NCBI RefSeq assembly: GCF_000297495.1
Contig: NZ_ALWX01000051.1
Location: forward strand, 59,164 to 123,163
Reading direction: 5' to 3'
From: Janibacter hoylei PVAS-1
Lineage (GTDB): Bacteria > Actinomycetota > Actinomycetes > Actinomycetales > Dermatophilaceae
DNA: 64,000 nt
Below are positions 58,620 to 64,000 of this stretch, piece after piece (within the stretch, counting starts at the first letter, position 1; the number at the start of each line of letters is the position of its first letter). The notes below the pieces were generated by a model. That model was not told the origin of the DNA and did not search any database. It was given only the letters and a program-made list of their open reading frames with translations. The position numbers and the translations under genes were made by a program.

Positions 58620-59615
58620 ATGCGCGTCGTCGTCACGGGAGGGGCCGGCTTCCTCGGCTCCCACCTCTGCGAGAGGCTGATCCGGAGGGGCGACCAGGTC
58701 GTCGCCCTGGACAACTTCGTCACCGGTGATGCCGCCAACGTCGCGCACCTGCAGCACGAGCCGGGCTTCGAGCTCCACCAGGTCGACGTCACCCGTGACG
58801 TCTCCGTCGACGGTGACGTCGACCTGGTGCTCCACTTCGCCTCGCCGGCGAGTCCGGTCGACTACCTCAAACTGCCGATCGAGACCCTCGAGGTCGGCTC
58901 CATCGGGACGATGCACGCCTTGGCCCTGGCCCGGGCGAAGGGGGCCCGCTTCGTCCTCGCGTCCACCTCGGAGGTCTACGGCGACCCGGCGGTGCACCCG
59001 CAGCCCGAGACCTACTGGGGGCACGTCAACCCCGTGGGGCCGCGCGGCGTCTACGACGAGGCCAAGCGGTTCGCCGAGGCGATGACCCTGGCCCACCGCA
59101 ACACCCACGGCATCAGCACGGGCATCGTGCGGATCTTCAACACCTTCGGTCCGCGGATGCGCCCCAACGACGGTCGGGCGATCCCCAACTTCGTCCGTCA
59201 GGCGCTGGCGGGCGAGCCGGTGACAGTGGCCGGCGACGGGTCGCAGACCCGCTCCATCTGCTACGTGGACGACCTCGTCACGGGCATCCTCGCCCTCGCG
59301 GACAGCGACCACGCGGGGCCGGTCAACATCGGCAACCCGCACGAGATCTCCATGAAAGATCTCGCCGAGTGGATCATCCGACTCACCGGGTCCTCCTCGA
59401 CGATCGAGTACATCCCGCGCCCCGTCGACGACCCCACGGTCCGTCGACCCGACACGGCACTGGCCGAGGAGCTGCTCGGGTGGAACCCCGAGGTGCCGAT
59501 CGAGGACGCGCTGCTGCGCACCATCGACTGGTTCCGGGACGAGACGCGGGCAGAGCACTTCGCCGAGCCGCCGCTCGGGGCCGAGGAGACCGCTCACATC
59601 CTCGCCGGGCACTGA
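58620..59615 (+). CDS. UDP-glucuronate decarboxylase-like NAD-dependent sugar epimerase
   Basis: 331 residues, extended SDR. NAD site [18 protein letters not shown]. Active-site segments [10 protein letters not shown] (Ser/Thr) and YDEAKRFAE (Tyr-x-x-x-Lys). [18 protein letters not shown] and [15 protein letters not shown] are the marks of the UXS/UDP-xylose synthase group; a dTDP-glucose dehydratase-like role is less likely. It would supply a UDP-pentose to the glycan cluster. ATG with GAGGAG upstream. Last gene of the DUF3068 operon; convergent with a methyltransferase. Confidence 0.86.
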   Translation: MRVVVTGGAGFLGSHLCERLIRRGDQVVALDNFVTGDAANVAHLQHEPGFELHQVDVTRDVSVDGDVDLVLHFASPASPVDYLKLPIETLEVGSIGTMHALALARAKGARFVLASTSEVYGDPAVHPQPETYWGHVNPVGPRGVYDEAKRFAEAMTLAHRNTHGISTGIVRIFNTFGPRMRPNDGRAIPNFVRQALAGEPVTVAGDGSQTRSICYVDDLVTGILALADSDHAGPVNIGNPHEISMKDLAEWIIRLTGSSSTIEYIPRPVDDPTVRRPDTALAEELLGWNPEVPIEDALLRTIDWFRDETRAEHFAEPPLGAEETAHILAGH

Positions 59616-59622
59616 CCGCCCG

Positions 59623-60451
59623 TCACGCCGGTCGCGTGGCGACGAAGATCGCCGTCCCCGGCAGGTGCTCGCCGCGCAGCGGCGACCACCCACCCCACAC
59701 CTCGCGGTTGTCGGCCGGCCACTCGGGCTCGTGGACGGCGCGCAGCACGAGCCCCGCATCGACGATCTCGGCGATCCGGTGCCCCATCGTGCGGTGGTGC
59801 TCGACATAGCTCGCCTCGCCCCACGTCGCCTCGACGTACGGCCGCTCGTCGAAGTACGAGCCGTTGGCGGTCAGCCCCTCCGGCCCGGGGACGTCGGGGA
59901 AGGCCCACCGGATCGGGTGCGAGGTGGAGAAGGCGAGCAGCCCGCCCGGTCGCAGGACCCGGGCGAGCTCGAGCATGAGCCCCGCCGAGTCCGCGACGAA
60001 GGGAGTCGCGCCGTAGGCGGAGAAGACGACGTCGAAGCAGGCGTCGGCGAAGGGGAGGCGCGTCGCGTCGGCCTGGGCGAGGGCGGGTGCCGGCCCGGGG
60101 GGTGCGGGCATCGAGGAGCCGGGCCGTCGCGAGCATGCCGCCCGAGAGGTCGGTCGAGACGACGGTCGCGCCGCGGGCGGCGCACCAGCGGGCGCCCTGG
60201 GCGCCGCCGCCGCCGAACTCGAGCACCCGTCGACCCGCGAGCTCCGCGGGGTCGCCGAGCACGTGTAGGTCGTCCTCGGACCATCCCTCCGGACCCCACA
60301 CGAGGTCGGCGTCGCCGAGGAAGGAGCCGTGCTCGGTGAGGTAGTCGGACGCCTCCCGGTCCCACCAGCCGCGGTTGGCCGAGACCGTCTCCGCCTGGCC
60401 GCTCTCGCGCCGGGTGATCGCCTCGGTGTACTCGACCTCGTGCTCGTCCAT
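59623..60451 (-). CDS. Class I SAM methyltransferase, frameshifted as read
   Basis: About 275 residues. N-terminal NRGWWDREASDYLTEHG is shared by a group of actinobacterial methyltransferases. SAM motif VLEFGGGGAQGARW, then DLSGGMLATAR, and in the second frame PFADACFDVVFSAYGATPFV and LARVLRPGGLLAFSTSHP. The frames join across a G6 run on the plus strand (60097-60102; five restores LLDARTPGPAPALAQAD). ATG 60451. Divergent from rpsA. Substrate unknown. Confidence 0.88.
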
Positions 60452-60481
60452 GGCTCCGGACGCTAGCCGACGAGGCCGGCT

Positions 60482-60510
60482 TTGCTCCCTTCGCCGGCGG
60501 GCCCTAGGAT
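60482..60510 (+). promoter_or_regulatory. rpsA promoter
   Basis: TTGCTC (60482-60487), 17 bases, TAGGAT (60505-60510). This is the clearest two-box promoter in the window and gives an untranslated leader of roughly 85 bases. Confidence 0.6.
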
Positions 60511-60544
60511 GGACACGCACTTCTGTGTGCCCACCCGGGCACCC

Positions 60545-60560
60545 GGGTGCTGCAGCACCC
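60545..60560 (+). promoter_or_regulatory. Leader hairpin upstream of rpsA
   Basis: GGGTGC-TGCA-GCACCC, a 6-bp perfect stem-loop in the rpsA leader, about 40 bases before the ATG. S1 represses its own translation in some bacteria through a structured leader; this hairpin is a candidate site (inference). Confidence 0.45.
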
Positions 60561-60600
60561 GTCCGAACGATCACCTGTCCACAATCGGAGTTCCTACTAC

Positions 60601-62091
60601 ATGACTGCCAGCACGGTCGACACGACCGCCCCTCAGATCGCCGTCAACGACATCGGCTCTGAGGAAGACCTCCTCGCCGCCATCGACGCGACGATCAAGG
60701 ACTTCAACGATGGCGACATCGTCGAGGGCCACATCGTCAAGGTCGACCGCGACGAGGTCCTGCTCGACATCGGCTACAAGACCGAGGGCGTCATCCCCTC
60801 GCGCGAGCTGTCCATCAAGCACGACGTCGACCCGTCCGAGATCGTCGCCGTCGGCGACAGCGTCGAGGCCCTCGTCCTCCAGAAGGAGGACAAGGAAGGT
60901 CGCCTCATCCTGTCCAAGAAGCGTGCGCAGTACGAGCGCGCCTGGGGCACGATCGAGAAGATCAAGGAGGAGGACGGCGTCGTCACCGGCACCGTCATCG
61001 AGGTCGTCAAGGGTGGCCTCATCCTCGACATCGGCCTGCGTGGCTTCCTCCCCGCCTCCCTCGTCGAGATGCGCCGCGTCCGCGACCTCCAGCCGTACGT
61101 CGGCAAGGAGATCGAGGCGAAGATCATCGAGCTCGACAAGAACCGCAACAACGTGGTCCTGTCCCGCCGCGCCTGGCTCGAGCAGACCCAGTCCGAGGTC
61201 CGCACGACCTTCCTCAAGGAGCTCCAGAAGGGGCAGGTCCGCTCCGGCGTCGTCTCCTCGATCGTCAACTTCGGTGCCTTCGTGGACCTGGGTGGCGTCG
61301 ACGGTCTCGTCCACGTCTCCGAGCTGTCCTGGAAGCACATCGACCACCCGTCGGAGGTCGTCGAGGTCGGCGACGAGGTCACCGTCGAGGTCCTGGACGT
61401 CGACATGGACCGCGAGCGTGTCTCCCTGTCGCTCAAGGCGACGCAGGAGGACCCGTGGCAGCACTTCGCCCGGACCCACGCGATCGGTCAGGTCGTCCCG
61501 GGCAAGGTCACCAAGCTCGTCCCCTTCGGTGCCTTCGTGCGCGTCGAGGACGGCATCGAGGGTCTCGTCCACATCTCCGAGCTGGCCGAGCGCCACGTGG
61601 AGCTGCCGGAGCAGGTCGTCAACGTCGGCCAGGAGATCTTCGTCAAGGTCATCGACATCGACCTCGAGCGTCGTCGCATCTCGCTGAGCCTCAAGCAGGC
61701 CAACGAGGACGGCGCCAACCTCACGGAGTTCGACCCGACGCTCTACGGCATGGCTGCCGAGTACGACGAGCAGGGCAACTACAAGTACCCCGAGGGCTTC
61801 GACCCGGAGACCAACGAGTGGCTCGAGGGCTACGAGTCGCAGCGTGAGGCGTGGGAGAAGCAGTACGCCGACGCGCACGCTCGCTGGGAGGCGCACCGCG
61901 CCCAGGTCGAGAAGGCTGCGGCCGACGACGCCGCCGCTGCGGAGAGCGGCGCCGAGCCGGTCGCCGCGACCTCGTACAGCTCCGACAGCGCTGCTGCGCC
62001 GAGCGCCGGCACCCCGGCACCGACCTCCGAGGGCACGCTCGCCTCGGACGAGGCGCTGGCCGCGCTCCGCGAGAAGCTCACGGGCAACTGA
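60601..62091 (+). CDS. rpsA: 30S ribosomal protein S1
   Basis: mRNA-binding ribosomal protein, 496 residues. Four S1/OB repeats at about 35-105, 120-190, 208-277 and 293-365 ([90 protein letters not shown]), the four-repeat form usual in actinobacteria. The C-terminal 130 residues are Ala/Glu/Ser-rich and probably unstructured. ATG 60601 has GGAG 11 bases upstream. A terminator follows. Notably frame-clean although long. Confidence 0.97.
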   Translation: MTASTVDTTAPQIAVNDIGSEEDLLAAIDATIKDFNDGDIVEGHIVKVDRDEVLLDIGYKTEGVIPSRELSIKHDVDPSEIVAVGDSVEALVLQKEDKEGRLILSKKRAQYERAWGTIEKIKEEDGVVTGTVIEVVKGGLILDIGLRGFLPASLVEMRRVRDLQPYVGKEIEAKIIELDKNRNNVVLSRRAWLEQTQSEVRTTFLKELQKGQVRSGVVSSIVNFGAFVDLGGVDGLVHVSELSWKHIDHPSEVVEVGDEVTVEVLDVDMDRERVSLSLKATQEDPWQHFARTHAIGQVVPGKVTKLVPFGAFVRVEDGIEGLVHISELAERHVELPEQVVNVGQEIFVKVIDIDLERRRISLSLKQANEDGANLTEFDPTLYGMAAEYDEQGNYKYPEGFDPETNEWLEGYESQREAWEKQYADAHARWEAHRAQVEKAAADDAAAAESGAEPVAATSYSSDSAAAPSAGTPAPTSEGTLASDEALAALREKLTGN

Positions 62092-62105
62092 CCCGAGGGT
62101 CTGAC

Positions 62106-62148
62106 CGAAGGGGGGGCGTCGCACCATCTGGTGCGGCGCCCCCCTTCG
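62106..62148 (+). terminator. Terminator after rpsA
   Basis: A stem of about 20 bp with loop TCT. The outer stem is CGAAGGGGGGG (seven G) against CCCCCCTTCG (six C), leaving one unpaired G, which may itself be an extra-base error. It ends just before the coaE promoter. Confidence 0.75.
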
Positions 62149-62203
62149 TGACGGTCGCTGCGCGACCTCCTGGGGCGACGCCTTCGTCGACGGCAACGAT
62201 GCC

Positions 62204-62209
62204 TAGGAT
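62204..62209 (+). promoter_or_regulatory. -10 box of coaE, probably leaderless
   Basis: TAGGAT ends 7 bases before the coaE ATG at 62217; no ribosome-binding site. Confidence 0.5.
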
Positions 62210-62216
62210 CGAGCCC

Positions 62217-63432
62217 ATGTTGCGTATCGGGCTGACGGGTGGCATCGGGTCGGGGAAGTCGACGGTGTCGGCAAGACTCGCGGAGCTCGGCGCGGTGGTC
62301 GTCGATGCCGACAAGATCGCCCGCGAGGTCGTCGAGCCGGGGGAGCCGGCGCTGGCGGCCATCCGCGATCGATTCGGGGACACGGTCTTCGGCCCGGACG
62401 GCGCCCTCGACCGGCCGGCCCTGGGCCGGGTCGTCTTCGGCGACCCCGAGGCCCTCGCAGCACTCGAGAGCATCACCCACCCGGCGATCTGGGGGCGCAC
62501 CGCCGACCGTTTCAGCGCCGCGGAGGCCGCCGGGACCTCGATCGGCGTCCACGACATGCCGCTGCTCGTCGAGAAGCAGATGGCGGGGGGAGTACCACCT
62601 CGTCGTCGTCGTCGACACGCAGGAGCAGGTCCGGCTGCAGCGGCTCGTCGAGCTGCGGGGGATGCCCGAGGACGAGGCCCGCTCGCGCATCGCTGCCCAG
62701 GCCACGGACGAGCAGCGCCGTGCCGCCGCCGACGTGCTCCTCGACAACAACGGGACGCCTGAGCAGCTGGTCACCCAGGTCGACCGGCTGTGGAACGAGC
62801 GGTTCACTCCCTTCGCCGACAACCTCGCCGCCGGGCGGCGCCGTGAGCGGGAGCCCGTCATCACGCTCTCCGACCCTGACCCCACGTGGCCGGCCCAGGC
62901 GGCCAGGCACCTGGCGCGGATCGCCCACGCGCTCGGGGACCGGGCGGCGACCCTCGACCACATCGGCTCGACCGCCGTGCCGGGGCTCGTGGCCAAGGAC
63001 GTGCTCGACCTGCAGGTGGGGGTCGCATCCCTCGCCGACGCCGACGAGGAGGGTTTTGTCCGGGCCATGACCGCCGCGGGCTATCCGCGTGTCGACGGGT
63101 ACCTCGCCGACCACCCGCGCGTCGACGGGCGCAGCCCGCAGGAGTGGCCCAAGCGCTTCCACGGCAACAGCGACCCCTGTGTCGCGGTCCACGTGCACGT
63201 GCGTGAGGTGGGCTCACCCGGGTGGCGCTGGGCGCTGCTGTTTCGCGCCTGGTTGCGCGCCGAGGCCACGGCTCGTGAGGAGTACACCGCGCTCAAGCGG
63301 GAGGTCGCCGGGCGCGGCCTGGCCATGGAGGACTACGCGGAGGCCAAGGAGCCGTGGTTCGACGGGATCCACGCACGGCTCGAGGAGTGGGCCCGGCAGA
63401 CGGGGTGGGAGCCCGAGGCCGGCGGCGCCTGA
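62217..63432 (+). CDS. coaE: Dephospho-CoA kinase fused to GrpB/UPF0157 domain, frameshifted as read
   Basis: Last step of CoA synthesis. The kinase domain (1-200) has the P-loop [33 protein letters not shown] and [10 protein letters not shown]6 run at 62585-62590 shifts the frame at residue 124; five G restores [19 protein letters not shown] and [16 protein letters not shown] GrpB-like (UPF0157) domain follows (about 222-395: [32 protein letters not shown]). This fusion is known in actinobacteria. Corrected length 404 residues. coaE is essential in most bacteria, so an assembly indel is very likely. Confidence 0.94.
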
Positions 63433-63771
63433 TGCCCTCCTACCGGGTCGCCGTCGACGTCCACGGGGTCACACCGGGGGTGGCGCCAGAGGCGCTGCTG
63501 CCCCGGGCGGAGGCGCTGCTGGCCGGCGGGCATCGCGTCGAGGACCGCTCCGTCGAGCTCGTGCGAGGCCAGCCCCAGATCCACCTGCGCTTCCTGGTCG
63601 CCGGAAGCCACGACGCCCGGGAGGACGACGAGGCCGAGGACGCCGTGCGGGCGCTCGTCGCCGCGCTGGCGCCCGTGGCGCACCTCGGGACCTGGACCCT
63701 GCGCCGTGGCCCCGGTGGTCACTGGCGCACGATCCGCAGCGGTGATGCCAGGGACGGCGTGCCCGAGCACC

Positions 63772-63779
63772 CCGTCGAC
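63772..63779. repeat. Expected left target-site duplication of IS6100
   Basis: CCGTCGAC is the 8 bases before the IS end. IS6-family elements make 8-bp duplications; the partner lies outside the window. Confidence 0.5.
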
Positions 63780-63793
63780 GGCTCTGTTGCAAA
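63780..63793 (+). repeat. Left terminal inverted repeat of IS6100
   Basis: GGCTCTGTTGCAAA, differing from the IS26 end (GGCACTGTTGCAAA) at one base, which favours IS6100. Confidence 0.88.
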
Positions 63794-63840
63794 AATCGTG
63801 AAGCTTGAGCATGCTTGGCGGAGATTGGACGGACGGAACG

Positions 63841-64000
63841 ATGACGGATTTCAAGTGGCGCCATTTCCAGGGTGATGTGATCCTGTGGGCGGTGCGCTGG
63901 TATTGTCGCTATCCGATCAGCTATCGCGACCTTGAGGAAATGCTGGCGGAACGCGGCATTTCGGTCGACCATACGACGATCTATCGCTGGGTCCAGTGGC
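63841..64000 (+). CDS. tnpA: IS6100 transposase, N-terminal part
   Basis: 53 residues visible, running off the right edge. MTDFKWRHFQGDVILWAVRW and YPISYRDLEEMLAERGISVD match the IS6100 DDE transposase as I remember it, including the N-terminal helix-turn-helix (HTTIYRWVQ). The last full codon is TGG; my memory of the reference has Cys there, which I cannot verify. Codon use (GAT, TAT, GAA) differs clearly from the host genes. Needed for cointegrate-forming transposition. Confidence 0.92.
   Translation, partial: MTDFKWRHFQGDVILWAVRWYCRYPISYRDLEEMLAERGISVDHTTIYRWVQW

Larger units (their letters stand above)
63432..63875 (+). pseudogene. Unknown small protein, 3' end replaced by IS6100
   Basis: ATG overlaps the coaE stop (TGATG). 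About 116 native residues (SYRVAVDVHGVTPGVAPEALL, WTLRRGPGGHWRTIRSGD) precede the IS6100 end at 63780; the frame then reads 32 codons into the IS and stops at 63875. I do not recognise the family. In related genomes uvrB often lies after coaE (from memory). How much native C-terminus is lost cannot be seen here; the insertion may be near the natural end. Confidence 0.6.
63780..64000 (+). mobile_element. IS6100 (IS6 family), left end
   Basis: Begins with the 14-base terminal inverted repeat GGCTCTGTTGCAAA (63780-63793) and then the IS6100 transposase start. GC content falls from about 72% before it to mid-50s inside, marking foreign DNA. Only the left 221 bases of about 880 are in the window. 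Confidence 0.92.

Noticed and set aside
62217..63432. Two separate genes, coaE and grpB
   Set aside because: After removing one G the kinase and GrpB domains are one continuous frame, a known actinobacterial fusion.

Overview
The window is a GC-rich (about 70%) chromosomal segment from an actinobacterium. Gene order metK-priA-fmt-rsmB-rpe-his-trp-lgt-gltBD-pyk-tRNA-pdtaR-polA-rpsA-coaE, frequent GTG starts, a helicase-dead PriA, TIGR03085 and TIGR02234 family proteins and a CoaE-GrpB fusion all point to Actinomycetes. No mycolate or Emb genes are seen, and the layout resembles Micrococcales (Intrasporangiaceae-like, e.g. Janibacter/Knoellia). That family-level guess is inference, not proof.

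Region 1 (1-27 kb) is core metabolism: the end of metK, replication/translation genes (priA, fmt, rsmB), rpe, an FMN riboswitch followed by a PnuC-type riboflavin transporter (ribM/pnuX), histidine genes (hisE, hisG, hisF, hisI), a trp block (trpE, TIGR02234 membrane protein, trpC, trpB, trpA), a MauE/DoxX plus DsbA-like redox pair, lgt, glutamate synthase (gltB, gltD), pyruvate kinase, tRNA-Leu(CAA) and an ANTAR response regulator. Many genes overlap by 4 bases (ATGA/GTGA), so they are translationally coupled.

Region 2 (27-60 kb) is mostly cell-envelope glycan biosynthesis: polytopic GT-C-like proteins, a sugar nucleotidyltransferase, an FkbM methyltransferase, acyltransferase-3 proteins (one with an SGNH tail), a flippase, GT2 and GT4 glycosyltransferases, two very large AftD/DUF3367-type arabinofuranosyltransferase-like proteins, a 50-residue DUF2613-like membrane peptide, two methyltransferases, a heptose set (hddA, gmhA, gmhB), a DUF3068/PorA-like protein and a UDP-sugar epimerase/decarboxylase. 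polA, a DUF554 protein and a thioesterase sit in between. The arrangement recalls the mycobacterial Rv0224c-Rv0236A (aftD) neighbourhood.

Region 3 (60-64 kb) holds rpsA with a structured leader, coaE-grpB and a small unknown gene that is cut by the left end of an IS6100 element at 63780; the window ends inside its transposase.

Two window-wide patterns matter to a user. First, at least nine otherwise well conserved genes, including fmt, pyk and coaE, are frameshifted, most by one extra base in a C/G homopolymer. Indel errors in the assembly are the simplest reading, and these genes should not be taken as pseudogenes without checking reads. Second, many transcription units start with a TAnnnT -10 box only 6-8 bases before the start codon, i.e. 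probable leaderless mRNAs. The terminators share a CGAAGGGGG/CCCCCTTCG outer stem.
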